Assembly: GCA_035550975.1 (NCBI GenBank)
Contig: DASZOC010000036.1
Coordinates: 1 to 38,130, forward strand
Direction of reading: 5' to 3'
DNA length: 38,130 nt
Source of the DNA: DASZOC01 sp035550975
Lineage (GTDB): Bacteria > Actinomycetota > CADDZG01 > WHSQ01
The position numbers were made by a program, and so were the translations under genes. The notes beneath the pieces were generated by a model. It was not told the origin of the DNA. It saw nothing but the letters and a program-made list of their open reading frames with translations, and did not search any database. Positions 28,391 through 36,817 of the stretch are shown here, in pieces (the first letter of the stretch is position 1; every line of letters starts with the position of its first letter).

Positions 28391-29689
28391 ATGAACCTCC
28401 TCGGTGCGTTCATCAACGCGTTCAAGGTCCCCGACCTTCGCCGGAAGATCCTCTTCACCGGCCTGATCATCGCGGTCTATCGCTTCGGCGCCCACGTCCC
28501 CACGCCGGGGATCGACATCCAGGCGGCGCAGGAGCTGTCTCGTCAGGGACCGGGTGGCGCGCTCGGCTTCATCAACCTTTTCTCCGGTGGAGCGCTCGCG
28601 CAGATGGCGGTCTTCGCGCTCGGGATCATGCCGTACATCACGTCGTCGATCATCATGCAGCTGCTGACCGTGGTGATCCCGAGACTGGAAGCATGGTCGA
28701 AGGAGGGTGAGTCCGGGACCAAGAAGATCACGCAGTGGACGCGCTATCTGACGGTCATCCTCGCGATCCTGCAATCCACGGGTCTGGCGTTCCTCCTCCA
28801 TCGCGGCCAGCTCGGCCAGACCGGTGTCGACACCGGGATCGAGATCCTTCCGAACTTCAACCCACCGACCGTTGCGCTCGTCGTGCTGTCCCTGACGGCC
28901 GGTACCGCGCTGATCATGTGGCTCGGCGAGCTCATCACCCAGCGTGGGATCGGCAACGGCATGTCGATCCTGATCTTCGCGTCGATCATCTCGACCCTTC
29001 CCCAGGAGGGGAAGTCGATCCTCGATCAAAAGGGCCTCGGTTTCTTCCTGATGCTCTGCCTGATGGTGATCGGCATCATCGTGTCCATTGTGATCATGGA
29101 GCAGGGTCAGAGGCGGATCCCGGTCCAGTACGCGAAGCGCGTCGTGGGCAGGAAGATGTACGGCGGAAGCTCTACCTACATCCCCCTGAAGGTCAACCAA
29201 GCCGGCGTCATCCCGATCATCTTCGCGTCGAGCGTGCTCTACATCCCGACCCTGTTGCAGAACGTCATCCAGAACCAGGCGGTCCAGGACTTCATCTCGA
29301 ACAACCTGATCAACGCCGCGAGCGCCACCTACATGATCATCTACGGCGTACTCGTGGTCTTCTTCGCGTACTTCTACACCGCGATCACCTTCAATCCCGT
29401 CGACGTCGCCGACAACATGAAGAAATACGGCGGCTTCGTCCCCGGCATCCGTCCGGGACGAGCTACGGCCGAATACCTCGACCGGATCCTGACCCGCATC
29501 ACGTTGCCGGGCGCGTTGTTCATCGCTGCTATCGCGTTGATCCCGTCGGTCGCGCTCGCGGTCTTCAACGTCCAAGCCCTGCCGTTCGGGGGGACGTCGA
29601 TCCTCATCACGGTGGGCGTCACGCTGGAGACGATGAAGCAGATCGAGTCGCAGCTGATGATGCGCCACTACGAAGGTTTCTTGAAGTAA
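28391..29689 (+). CDS. secY: Preprotein translocase subunit SecY
   Basis: 432 residues, about ten membrane-spanning segments; the protein-conducting channel of the Sec pathway. Recognisable segments: MPYITSSIIMQLLTVVIP in TM2, GIGNGMSILIFASI in TM4/5 and the cytoplasmic loop KYGGFVPGIRPGRATAEYL before TM9. Both secreted proteases in this window would use this channel. adk follows 23 nt downstream. Confidence 0.99.
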   Translation: MNLLGAFINAFKVPDLRRKILFTGLIIAVYRFGAHVPTPGIDIQAAQELSRQGPGGALGFINLFSGGALAQMAVFALGIMPYITSSIIMQLLTVVIPRLEAWSKEGESGTKKITQWTRYLTVILAILQSTGLAFLLHRGQLGQTGVDTGIEILPNFNPPTVALVVLSLTAGTALIMWLGELITQRGIGNGMSILIFASIISTLPQEGKSILDQKGLGFFLMLCLMVIGIIVSIVIMEQGQRRIPVQYAKRVVGRKMYGGSSTYIPLKVNQAGVIPIIFASSVLYIPTLLQNVIQNQAVQDFISNNLINAASATYMIIYGVLVVFFAYFYTAITFNPVDVADNMKKYGGFVPGIRPGRATAEYLDRILTRITLPGALFIAAIALIPSVALAVFNVQALPFGGTSILITVGVTLETMKQIESQLMMRHYEGFLK

Positions 29690-29712
29690 GTGCCTCAACG
29701 ACGGACGCGCTC

Positions 29713-30348
29713 ATGCGGATAGTCATCTTCGGCCCCCAGGGGGCGGGTAAAGGCACGCAATCGGAACGGATCTCGGAGAAGTACGGGATCCCGTCGATCT
29801 CGACCGGCGAGATCTTCCGGGCCGCGCAGACGGCGCGCACGGCGCTGGGTCTGAAGGTCCTCGAATACGTCGACTCCGGCAAGCTAGTCCCGAACGACCT
29901 CACGATCGAGGTCATGCGCGAGCGGCTGTCCGCCACAGATTGCTCCGAGGGATTCCTGCTCGACGGGTTCCCGCGCAGCCTCATCCAGGCCGAAGCTCTC
30001 GACGACATCCTGGCCGACGGGGGTTGTGCGCTCGACGCGGCGCTCGTGATCGAGGTGCCGGAAGAAGTCTCGCTCCGACGGCTGTTGGGTCGCAGGGCGT
30101 GCAGGGAGTGCGGGCGCAACTACCACCTCGACGCTCCGCCGATGGTGGACTGGACCTGCGACCGCTGCGGTGGTGAGGTGGTCGAACGCGCCGACGATCA
30201 CGAGGAGACGATCCGTAAACGCCTCGACCTGTACCACTCCGAGACCGAGCCCCTGAAGGAGTACTACGAGGCAAGAGGGATCCTGCGCACGGTCGATGGC
30301 CGTGGCTCGCCCGACGAGGTGTTCGAGCGCATCTCCGCTTCGCTCTAG
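29713..30348 (+). CDS. adk: Adenylate kinase, long-lid zinc type
   Basis: 211 residues; converts ATP + AMP to 2 ADP. P-loop GPQGAGKGT at 7-15; AMP-binding TGEIFRAA and LLDGFPRS. The lid carries four cysteines, C130 and C133 (CREC), C149 and C152 (CDRC), a structural zinc site as in Gram-positive Firmicutes enzymes. ATG 29713 lacks a strong Shine-Dalgarno; initiation may be coupled to secY. map follows after 5 nt. Confidence 0.97.
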   Translation: MRIVIFGPQGAGKGTQSERISEKYGIPSISTGEIFRAAQTARTALGLKVLEYVDSGKLVPNDLTIEVMRERLSATDCSEGFLLDGFPRSLIQAEALDDILADGGCALDAALVIEVPEEVSLRRLLGRRACRECGRNYHLDAPPMVDWTCDRCGGEVVERADDHEETIRKRLDLYHSETEPLKEYYEARGILRTVDGRGSPDEVFERISASL

Positions 30349-30353
30349 CTCGG

Positions 30354-31106
30354 ATGATCTACAAGAAGTCGCTCGACGAGATCAAAGTGATGCGGCGCGC
30401 GGGCGCTCTCGTCGCGGACACGATGGAGGCGCTCCGCGAGGCGGTACGTCCCGGCGTCACGACGCTGGAGTTGGACCGGATCGCCGAGAAAGTCATCACC
30501 GACGGCGACGCGAAGCCTTCCTTCAAGGGCTACCGCGGCTTCCCCGCCTCGATCTGCGCGTCGCCGAACCACGTGATCGTCCACGGCATCCCTTCGCCGA
30601 TGCGCCTCGAGGAGGGCGACATCATCTCGCTCGACGTGGGCGTCTTCCTCGACGGGTTCCATGGAGATTCGGCGTGGACGTTCCCGGTCGGCGACGTCGA
30701 CCCGAAAGCGGCCGAGCTTCTGAAGGTGACCGAGGCGTCGCTCGACGCGGCCATCGAGCAGTGCGAGCCGGGCAAGCGGCTCGGAGACGTGGGTTACGCC
30801 GTCCAGCAGACTGCCGAGCCGGCGGGGTTCTCGATCGTCCGGGAGTACGCGGGCCACGGTGTCGGGCGTGCGCTGCACGAGGAGCCGTCGATCCCGAACT
30901 ACGGCCCTCCCGGCCGCCGCGAGGTCCTGGCACCGGGCATGACGTTCGCGATCGAGCCGATGGTGAACGCGGGAGGGCCCGGGACGAAGACGCTGGGGGA
31001 CGGGTGGACCGTCGTGACGACGGACGGGAGCCTCTCGGCGCATTTCGAGCACACGGTCGCCGTTACCGAAGCAGGCCACGAGGTCCTCACGGTCCGGCGG
31101 GCGTGA
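30354..31106 (+). CDS. map: Methionine aminopeptidase, type I
   Basis: 250 residues; removes the initiator Met from nascent proteins. All five metal ligands are visible: D94, D105, H168, E201 and E232, plus substrate-contacting H77 (VHGIP). Short type Ia form with no N-terminal zinc-finger extension. Adjacent adk-map-infA order is usual for the phylum. It ends 168 nt before infA, with a promoter and hairpin in between. Confidence 0.98.
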   Translation: MIYKKSLDEIKVMRRAGALVADTMEALREAVRPGVTTLELDRIAEKVITDGDAKPSFKGYRGFPASICASPNHVIVHGIPSPMRLEEGDIISLDVGVFLDGFHGDSAWTFPVGDVDPKAAELLKVTEASLDAAIEQCEPGKRLGDVGYAVQQTAEPAGFSIVREYAGHGVGRALHEEPSIPNYGPPGRREVLAPGMTFAIEPMVNAGGPGTKTLGDGWTVVTTDGSLSAHFEHTVAVTEAGHEVLTVRRA

Positions 31107-31149
31107 GCGTTTTGGGCCGTGCCACCTGCACAAATGCGGTCCGTGCCGG

Positions 31150-31178
31150 TCGACCGCCCGGGGGAGTTCTGTTACCAT
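31150..31178 (+). promoter_or_regulatory. Candidate internal promoter for infA-rpmJ-alpha genes
   Basis: TCGACC (31150-31155), 17-bp spacer, TACCAT (31173-31178); each 4/6. Predicted start near 31185, upstream of a hairpin with a T-run. The resulting leader to infA would be about 90 nt. Confidence 0.45.
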
Positions 31179-31207
31179 AGGCGGCCGTCCCGTCCCCGGT
31201 TCTCATC

Positions 31208-31231
31208 GCGCCCTCTCGGGGGGCGCTTTTT
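31208..31231 (+). terminator. Intrinsic terminator / attenuator upstream of infA
   Basis: GCGCCC (31208-31213) pairs with GGGCGC (31221-31226), followed directly by TTTTT (31227-31231). It lies between the candidate promoter and infA, so it may both stop secY-adk-map read-through and attenuate the downstream genes. A further small stem GTCGG/CCGAC follows at about 31236-31251. Confidence 0.65.
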
Positions 31232-31274
31232 GCGGGTCGGGTTTAACCGACAGCGATCAGATCTAGAGGTGCGC

Positions 31275-31523
31275 GTGCCAAAGAACAAGGAGAAGGCTGC
31301 TTCTTCCGGCAAGGAAGAAGGTATCCAGGTCGAAGGAACGGTGATCGAGCCGTTGCCGAACGCCATGTTCCGCGTCGAGCTCGACAACGGGCACCGGGTC
31401 CTCGCGCACATCTCCGGGAAGATGCGGATGCACTACATCCGCATCCTGCCGGGTGACCGGGTCCTGATCGAGCTGTCTCCCTACGACCTGACCCGCGGCC
31501 GCGTCGTCTACCGGTACAAGTAG
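31275..31523 (+). CDS. infA: Translation initiation factor IF-1
   Basis: 82 residues; single OB-fold factor that blocks the A-site during initiation. GTG 31275 with AGAGG five bases upstream; the reading frame stays open further 5' but runs through the promoter and terminator. Core EGTVIEPLPNAMFRVELDNG and KMRMHYIRILPGDRV is intact. The N-terminus (MPKNKEKAASSGKEEG) is about ten residues longer than the common 72-73-residue form. Confidence 0.98.
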   Translation: MPKNKEKAASSGKEEGIQVEGTVIEPLPNAMFRVELDNGHRVLAHISGKMRMHYIRILPGDRVLIELSPYDLTRGRVVYRYK

Positions 31524-31535
31524 GAAGCGGCTGAG

Positions 31536-31649
31536 ATGAAGGTGCGTCCGAGCGTCAAGAAGATGTGCGACAAGTGCAAAGTGATCACCCGCCGCGGACG
31601 CGTGATGGTGATCTGTACGAACCCGCGTCACAAGCAGCGCCAGGGCTAG
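31536..31649 (+). CDS. rpmJ: 50S ribosomal protein L36, zinc-binding form
   Basis: 37 residues: MKVRPSVKKMCDKC at the start, QRQG at the end. Complete zinc ligand set C11, C14, C27 and H32. Lies 12 nt after infA and 18 nt before rpsM in the usual order. Confidence 0.98.
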   Translation: MKVRPSVKKMCDKCKVITRRGRVMVICTNPRHKQRQG

Positions 31650-31667
31650 AGGATCGAGGAGGGATAA

Positions 31668-32045
31668 GTGGCACGTATCGCCGGGGTCGACCTGCCGAGA
31701 GAGAAGCGTCTCGACATCGCGTTGACCTACATCTACGGCATCGGGCGCACGAAGGCGATGGAGACCTGCGTCGGTTCCCGCGTCAGCCCCGCGACGAAGG
31801 TCCGCGACCTGACGGACGAAGAGATCGTTCGGATCCGCGACTGGGTCGGGGCGCAGTACCGCGTCGAGGGTGACCTGCGTCGTGAGACCAACCAGAACAT
31901 CAAGCGCAAGGTCGAGATCGGCTCATACCAGGGCTTGCGGCACCGCCGCAGCCTCCCGGTCCACGGACAGCGCACCCACACCAACGCGCGGACGCGCAAG
32001 GGCCCGAAGAAGACGGTGGCCGGTAAGAAGAAAGCGACGAAGTAG
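31668..32045 (+). CDS. rpsM: 30S ribosomal protein S13
   Basis: 125 residues, in the 30S head contacting P-site tRNA. GTG start with GAGGAGGG. MARIAGVDLPREKRLDIALTY start and the LRHRRSLPVHGQRTHTNARTRKG block are diagnostic; C-terminal Lys-rich tail is of normal length. Confidence 0.99.
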   Translation: MARIAGVDLPREKRLDIALTYIYGIGRTKAMETCVGSRVSPATKVRDLTDEEIVRIRDWVGAQYRVEGDLRRETNQNIKRKVEIGSYQGLRHRRSLPVHGQRTHTNARTRKGPKKTVAGKKKATK

Positions 32046-32076
32046 AGATCACGCAGTAGAGAGAGGGATATAGAAC

Positions 32077-32472
32077 TTGGCAGCTCCTAAGAAGAAGACC
32101 AAAGCCCGGAGGCGCGAGAAGAAGAACGTCGTCCACGGCGTCGCGCACATCAAGTCGACGTTCAACAACACGATCATCTCGATCTCCGACCTCGAGGGGA
32201 ACGTCGTGTCGTGGGCATCCGCAGGCAACGTGGGGTTCAAGGGATCCCGTAAGTCGACGCCGTTCGCGGCGCAGCTTGCGGCCGAAGCGGCGTCGAGGAA
32301 AGCCCAGGAGCACGGCGTCCGCCGTGTCGACGTCGAGGTCAAGGGCCCCGGCTCGGGGCGTGAGACCGCGATCCGCTCGTTGCAAGCTTCGGGACTCGAG
32401 ATCATCGGCATCAAGGACATGACGCCGGTGCCCCACAACGGCTGCCGCCCGAGAAAGAGGCGACGCGTCTAA
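32077..32472 (+). CDS. rpsK: 30S ribosomal protein S11
   Basis: 131 residues, platform protein near the Shine-Dalgarno helix of 16S rRNA. TTG start at 32077 with GAGAGGG upstream. AHIKSTFNNTIISISDLEGN and the end NGCRPRKRRRV are typical. Its stop overlaps the rpsD start (TAATG). Confidence 0.98.
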   Translation: MAAPKKKTKARRREKKNVVHGVAHIKSTFNNTIISISDLEGNVVSWASAGNVGFKGSRKSTPFAAQLAAEAASRKAQEHGVRRVDVEVKGPGSGRETAIRSLQASGLEIIGIKDMTPVPHNGCRPRKRRRV

Positions 32473-33098
32473 TGGCTAGATATGTAGGTCCGGTGTGCAA
32501 GCTCTGCCGCCGCGAGAAGACGAAGCTGTTCCTCAAGGGAACGCGGTGCGAGAGCCCGAAGTGCCCGATCGAGAAGGGGCGTCCGCCTCCCGGCGAGCAC
32601 GGGCGCGGCCGCGTGCGGGAGTCGGAATACCTGTTGCAGCTCCGCGAGAAGCAGAAGGCGAAGCGGTTCTACGGCATCCTGGAGAAGCAGTTCCGCAGCT
32701 ACTACGCCGAAGCCGCTCGCTCGAAGGGCGTCACCGGCGAAGAGCTGATGCGCATCTGCGAGAGCCGTCTCGACAACGTCGTCTATCGAGCCGGGCTGGC
32801 GATGAACCGTCCGATGGCGCGCCAGATGGTCAGCCACGCTCATTTCGAGGTCAACGGCAAGAAGGTCAATATTCCGTCGTTCCGCGTCAAGCCCGGTGAC
32901 GTCATCACCGTGAAGCAGCGCTCCAAGTCGATGGGCCGCTTCATCGAGAACATCTCCTACGCCGACGGCCGCGAGACGCCTGAGTGGCTTTCGACGAACC
33001 TCAAAGAGATGACGGTTCAGGTCCTCGCTCTGCCGGAGAGACACCAGGTAGATGTCCCGGTGCAGGAGCAACTGATCGTCGAGTACTACTCCAAGTAA
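32472..33098 (+). CDS. rpsD: 30S ribosomal protein S4, zinc-binding form
   Basis: 208 residues; 16S assembly initiator and, in many bacteria, repressor of the alpha operon. N-terminal Cys cluster C9, C12, C26 and C31 is a zinc site. S4 RNA-binding domain around RLDNVVYRAGLAMNRPMARQMVSHAHFEVNG. No structured leader resembling the E. coli S4 target was looked for successfully. rpoA follows after 37 nt. Confidence 0.99.
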   Translation: MARYVGPVCKLCRREKTKLFLKGTRCESPKCPIEKGRPPPGEHGRGRVRESEYLLQLREKQKAKRFYGILEKQFRSYYAEAARSKGVTGEELMRICESRLDNVVYRAGLAMNRPMARQMVSHAHFEVNGKKVNIPSFRVKPGDVITVKQRSKSMGRFIENISYADGRETPEWLSTNLKEMTVQVLALPERHQVDVPVQEQLIVEYYSK

Positions 33099-33135
33099 AA
33101 CCAAATACCCGAAGTACCGCTGCGAGAGGAGCCGC

Positions 33136-34074
33136 ATGGATCTGCTGATCGTTCAACGTCCTCAGATATCGGAGGAACAGATCTCCGACGTGAGGAACAA
33201 GTTCACCATCGAGCCGCTGGAGCCCGGTTTCGGCTACACGTTGGGGAACTCGCTCCGGCGGACCCTGCTGTCTTCGATCCCGGGGGCCGCGATCACGCAG
33301 GTGAAGATCGACGGTGTGCTGCACGAGTTCTCGACCGTCGAAGGCGTCACCGAGGACGTGACCGACATCGTCTTGAACCTGAAAGAGCTCGTCTTCCGCA
33401 GCGACAACGAGGAGCCGACCACCGTTTACCTGCGGGTGCCGGGCCCGGCCGAGGTCACCGCGAAGGACATGGACCTTCCTGCGGGGATCGAGGTCCTGAA
33501 TCCGGACAAGAAGATCGCGACCCTCAACAAGAACGCGACCCTGTCGATGGAGCTTCGGATCGAACAGGGACGCGGTTATGTCGCGGCCACGATCGCGCCG
33601 AAAGAGGCGATCGGGACCATCCCGGTCGACGCGTTGTTCTCGCCGGTCAAGCGGGTGACGTACGAAGTGGAGCCCACCCGCGTCGAGCAGATGACGAACT
33701 ACGACCGTTTGATCCTCGACGTCGAGACCGACGGGTCGATGACGCCGTCGGACGCTCTCTCGGCTGCCGGGTCGACGCTCGTCAACCTGTTCACGCTGTT
33801 CGCAGAACTCGGTGAGGGTCCGGGGCTCGACCTCGGTCCCGAGCAGGGCGAAGACGAGGTCTCCGGTGTGTTGGCACAGCCCATCGAGGAGATGGACCTC
33901 ACCGTGCGGTCCTACAACTGCCTCAAACGCGAGGGTGTCACGACGGTCGGTGAGCTGGTCCAGAAGTCCGAGGACGATCTGCTCGAGATCCGCAACTTCG
34001 GCCAGAAGTCGATCGACGAGGTCAAGGCCAAGCTCGAAGAGATGGACCTCGGCCTCGCCAAGAAAGATTTCTAG
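33136..34074 (+). CDS. rpoA: DNA-directed RNA polymerase subunit alpha
   Basis: 312 residues; assembles the core enzyme and contacts upstream promoter DNA. N-terminal dimerisation domain with GFGYTLGNSLRRTLLSSIPG, acidic linker (GPEQGEDEVSG region), and C-terminal DNA-binding domain from about 250 (LKREGVTTVGELVQKSEDDL, NFGQKSIDEVKAKLEEMDLGL). AGAGGAG lies before the ATG. rplQ follows after 21 nt. Confidence 0.99.
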   Translation: MDLLIVQRPQISEEQISDVRNKFTIEPLEPGFGYTLGNSLRRTLLSSIPGAAITQVKIDGVLHEFSTVEGVTEDVTDIVLNLKELVFRSDNEEPTTVYLRVPGPAEVTAKDMDLPAGIEVLNPDKKIATLNKNATLSMELRIEQGRGYVAATIAPKEAIGTIPVDALFSPVKRVTYEVEPTRVEQMTNYDRLILDVETDGSMTPSDALSAAGSTLVNLFTLFAELGEGPGLDLGPEQGEDEVSGVLAQPIEEMDLTVRSYNCLKREGVTTVGELVQKSEDDLLEIRNFGQKSIDEVKAKLEEMDLGLAKKDF

Positions 34075-34095
34075 AGAAGGCGAGGAGACCTACTC

Positions 34096-34803
34096 ATGCC
34101 GCAGCCGAAGAAGGGGCCTCGCCTCGGATCGGGACCGAAGCACCAGCGCCAGATGCTGTCGAACCTGGCGGTCTCGTTGTTCGAACACGAGCGGGTGAAG
34201 ACGACCGAAGCGAAAGCGAAGATGCTGCGGCCGTTCGCCGAGCGCCTCATCACGAAGGCGAAGGACGGCTCGATCCACAAGCGCCGTCAGGTCCTGTCGG
34301 TGATCGAAGACCGTGCCGTCGTCCACAAGCTCTTCGACGACATCGGCCCCCGTTTCTCCGACCGCAACGGCGGCTACACGCGGATCCTCAAGCTCGGCCC
34401 CCGCAACGGCGACGGTGCACCCATGGCGCTGATCGAGCTCGTCGACGAGGGCCTTGCCACGCGCGTCGACGAGACGGAGGAAAGCGATGGTGGCCGCAGG
34501 CGGCGCTTGACGCGCCCGTCCCGCCGTCGCTCCACGCCGCAGGACAAACCGGTCCAGTCGCAAGCAGCCCAGGCCGCGGCGGAAGGCACTCCGGGTGAGC
34601 CCGGCGAGGTCGCGCCTCCCGATCAAGTAGTGGCCGAGACAACCGAGGCCGCCGAAGCGGCGGAAGCGGCGGCAATCGAAGCGTCCGGCCCCCCGGGCGG
34701 CACCCGCGAGCAGACGGAGGTGCACGGCGACCAGGTCCAGGGTGGTGGCGCCGGCGGCGTTCCGCAGGGTGGCATCCCCGAGGACAAATCCGACACGAAG
34801 TAG
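34096..34803 (+). CDS. rplQ: 50S ribosomal protein L17 with long acidic/alanine-rich tail
   Basis: 235 residues; the L17 core of about 120 residues (MPQPKKGPRLGSGPKHQRQM to APMALIELVDE) is followed by a ~110-residue extension. The extension starts basic (GGRRRRLTRPSRRR) and continues as Ala/Glu/Gly/Pro-rich, probably disordered sequence (ETTEAAEAAEAAAIEASG). Actinobacterial L17 commonly carries some tail, but this one nearly doubles the protein. Last gene of the alpha group; 123 nt separate it from truA, containing a small CCCGC-tat-GCGGG hairpin (34868-34880). Confidence 0.98.
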   Translation: MPQPKKGPRLGSGPKHQRQMLSNLAVSLFEHERVKTTEAKAKMLRPFAERLITKAKDGSIHKRRQVLSVIEDRAVVHKLFDDIGPRFSDRNGGYTRILKLGPRNGDGAPMALIELVDEGLATRVDETEESDGGRRRRLTRPSRRRSTPQDKPVQSQAAQAAAEGTPGEPGEVAPPDQVVAETTEAAEAAEAAAIEASGPPGGTREQTEVHGDQVQGGGAGGVPQGGIPEDKSDTK

Positions 34804-34926
34804 TCGCCGTCCCCCGCCAGCCCGTCCTTCGGTCGACCGTTTCCCTTCGGTTCTCGTGCCGGCGAGTCCCGCTATGCGGGCCCCAACGCCGTCGGAACAA
34901 CCTGATCGCGACTTCGGAGTGACGCG

Positions 34927-35700
34927 ATGAACCTCCGGCTCGACATCGCTTACGACGGTGAACCGTTCCACGGTTTCGCGCGCCAACCCGACGTTCGTAC
35001 GGTGCAGGGCGATCTCGAAGACGCGCTGTCGAAGCTGTTCGCGCGTCCGATGACGTCGGTCGGCGCAGGACGCACGGATGCCGGTGTCCACGCGCTGGGC
35101 CAGGTCGTCAGTGTGAAGGACGCTCCGGGCGACGTCGACCCGATCAAGGTGAGGGACTCGCTCAACGGCATGCTCGGGGGCCGTACGATCGCCGTCAGCG
35201 CGTGCAGTCCCGTACCCGACGACTTCCACGCTCGCTTCAGCGCGCGGTCGCGCACCTACGTGTACGCGATCTTGACCAGTGACGCTCCGGACCCGTTCCT
35301 GGCGCGAACGTCGCTGTACCACCCGGAACCGCTCGATCTGGGAGCGATGAACGAGGCCGCCGGGCATCTCGCGGGACCGCACGATTTCAGCTCGTTCGGT
35401 CGTGTCCCGGAAGGTCAGTCCGCCGAACGGGTCCTCTACGAGCTGTCCTGCCGGAGGTCGGGGCGCCTGGTCCGGATCAAGGCGCGCGGCAACGCGTTCA
35501 TCCAGCAGATGGTGCGTTCGCTGACCGGAACGCTGATCCAGGTGGGTGAAGGTCGCCGCTCGCCGGACGAGATGACCGCGATCCTGGCGTCGAAGGACAG
35601 GGCCGCGGCGGGGCCGGTCGCGCCACCGCACGGGCTCTGCCTCGTCTCGGTGGAATACGACGAGGGCTGGAGCCGTCCGCTCGACCCGGAGTCGGTTTGA
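34927..35700 (+). CDS. truA: tRNA pseudouridine(38-40) synthase
   Basis: 257 residues; converts uridines 38-40 of the tRNA anticodon stem to pseudouridine. Catalytic Asp51 in the GRTDAGVHALGQ motif; FSSFGRVPEGQS and RARGNAFIQQMVRSLTG (here KARGNAF) blocks are present. The TGA stop forms part of the -35 box for rplM. Usual position between rplQ and rplM. Confidence 0.98.
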   Translation: MNLRLDIAYDGEPFHGFARQPDVRTVQGDLEDALSKLFARPMTSVGAGRTDAGVHALGQVVSVKDAPGDVDPIKVRDSLNGMLGGRTIAVSACSPVPDDFHARFSARSRTYVYAILTSDAPDPFLARTSLYHPEPLDLGAMNEAAGHLAGPHDFSSFGRVPEGQSAERVLYELSCRRSGRLVRIKARGNAFIQQMVRSLTGTLIQVGEGRRSPDEMTAILASKDRAAAGPVAPPHGLCLVSVEYDEGWSRPLDPESV

Positions 35701-35725
35701 CCCCCCCTGAAAGGGCCGTTATCCT
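35697..35725 (+). promoter_or_regulatory. Sigma70-like promoter of rplM-rpsI
   Basis: TTGACC (35697-35702), 17-bp spacer, TATCCT (35720-35725). The -35 box overlaps the truA stop codon. Start predicted near 35731, giving a leader of about 45 nt. Confidence 0.65.
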
Positions 35726-35775
35726 GCCCGTTCTCTTGCGAGCGGCCCGGATCGCCGGTGCCAGAGAAGGACTAG

Positions 35776-36270
35776 ATGAAGACCCACGTAACGAAGCCTG
35801 GTGAGATCACGCGCGACTGGTGGCTGGTCGACGCGGACGGGGTCGTCCTCGGCCGTCTCGCGTCCGAAGTCGCGAAGCGCCTGAGGGGCAAGCACAAGCC
35901 GTCCTTCTCGCCGCACCTCGACACCGGCGACCACGTGATCGTGGTCAACGCAGGGAAGATCGTGCTCACCGGCAACAAGCTGACCCAGAAGGAGCTGATT
36001 CGCCACTCCGGATACCCCGGCGGGCTGCGCAGGATGTCCTACACCCGGGTGATGGCGGAGCGGCCGGAGCTCGTCGTCGAGAAGGCGGTCAAGGGCATGC
36101 TGCCGTCGAACCGTCTCGGCCGGGCGATGCTGAAGAAGCTGAAGGTCTACGCGGGCCCGGACCACCCTCACGCACCACAGAACCCGAAGGTTCTCGACAT
36201 CAAAGACGTCGCTGCGCCGCACAACCCGGAGCAAGCGCACACCATCGAGGAGGTAAAGCACCATGCCTGA
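35776..36270 (+). CDS. rplM: 50S ribosomal protein L13
   Basis: 164 residues, early 23S-binding protein. DADGVVLGRLASEVAKRLRGKHK and NAGKIVLTGNKLTQK blocks typical. The C-terminus is about 15 residues longer than the common ~147 (VAAPHNPEQAHTIEEV end). AGAAGGAC before the ATG. Overlaps rpsI by 8 nt. Confidence 0.98.
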   Translation: MKTHVTKPGEITRDWWLVDADGVVLGRLASEVAKRLRGKHKPSFSPHLDTGDHVIVVNAGKIVLTGNKLTQKELIRHSGYPGGLRRMSYTRVMAERPELVVEKAVKGMLPSNRLGRAMLKKLKVYAGPDHPHAPQNPKVLDIKDVAAPHNPEQAHTIEEVKHHA

Positions 36271-36655
36271 GGCGCTCGCCGGCGCAACGGGACGCCGCAA
36301 GGAGTCCGTCTGCCGCGCCCGACTGATGCCCGGCACGGGCCGCTTCGAGATCAACGGCCGCCCTCTCGAGGATTACTTCCCGAGCGCGCGCCAGCGCATG
36401 ATCATCACGGAGCCACTGCGCCTCACGGAGACCGAGGGCCGCTACGACATCATCGCCAAGATCGAAGGCGGCGGGGTCAGCGGACAGGCGGGAGCGCTCC
36501 GTCACGCGATCAGCAAGGCGCTGCTGGAGCTGGATGCCGACCTTCGCCCCGCACTGAAGAAGGCGGGCTTCCTCACGCGCGACGCGCGCGAGAAAGAGCG
36601 GCGCAAGTACGGCCTCAAGAAGGCCCGCAAGGCCCCGCAGTACTCGAAGCGTTAG
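36263..36655 (+). CDS. rpsI: 30S ribosomal protein S9
   Basis: 130 residues; its C-terminal tail reaches P-site tRNA and ends in the required SKR. GRRKESVCRARLMPGTG start and YGLKKARKAPQYSKR end are diagnostic. The start lies inside the rplM end, with AGGAGG in the rplM coding sequence. Confidence 0.99.
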   Translation: MPEALAGATGRRKESVCRARLMPGTGRFEINGRPLEDYFPSARQRMIITEPLRLTETEGRYDIIAKIEGGGVSGQAGALRHAISKALLELDADLRPALKKAGFLTRDAREKERRKYGLKKARKAPQYSKR

Positions 36656-36749
36656 GTCTCTGCCCGCCTCGGTGTGCGGGGGCCCGGTGGGGTCGCCAAG
36701 AAGGATCTTCGGGGTCCCTCGCCGAGTACCTGAGCCTCACCGCGCTCGG

Positions 36750-36780
36750 ATGACGCTGTTCCCATCGGTTCCCATATGCT
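36750..36780 (+). promoter_or_regulatory. Weak candidate promoter of the DivIVA-like gene
   Basis: ATGACG (36750-36755), 19-bp spacer, TATGCT (36775-36780). The spacer contains two GTTCCCAT repeats (36758-36765 and 36768-36775) ten bases apart. Match is moderate and spacing long. Confidence 0.3.
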
Positions 36781-36817
36781 GGAGATTGGACTCACGAGGC
36801 GGGAGGGAAGGACAGCG

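Noticed and set aside
27722..29698. 658-codon minus-strand frame across rpmD, rplO and secY
   Set aside because: Runs antisense through three certain genes; no promoter or family match.
34804..34926. Possible third copy of the intergenic repeat in the rplQ-truA gap
   Set aside because: Only scattered short matches (GGTTCTCG); none of the conserved blocks align.
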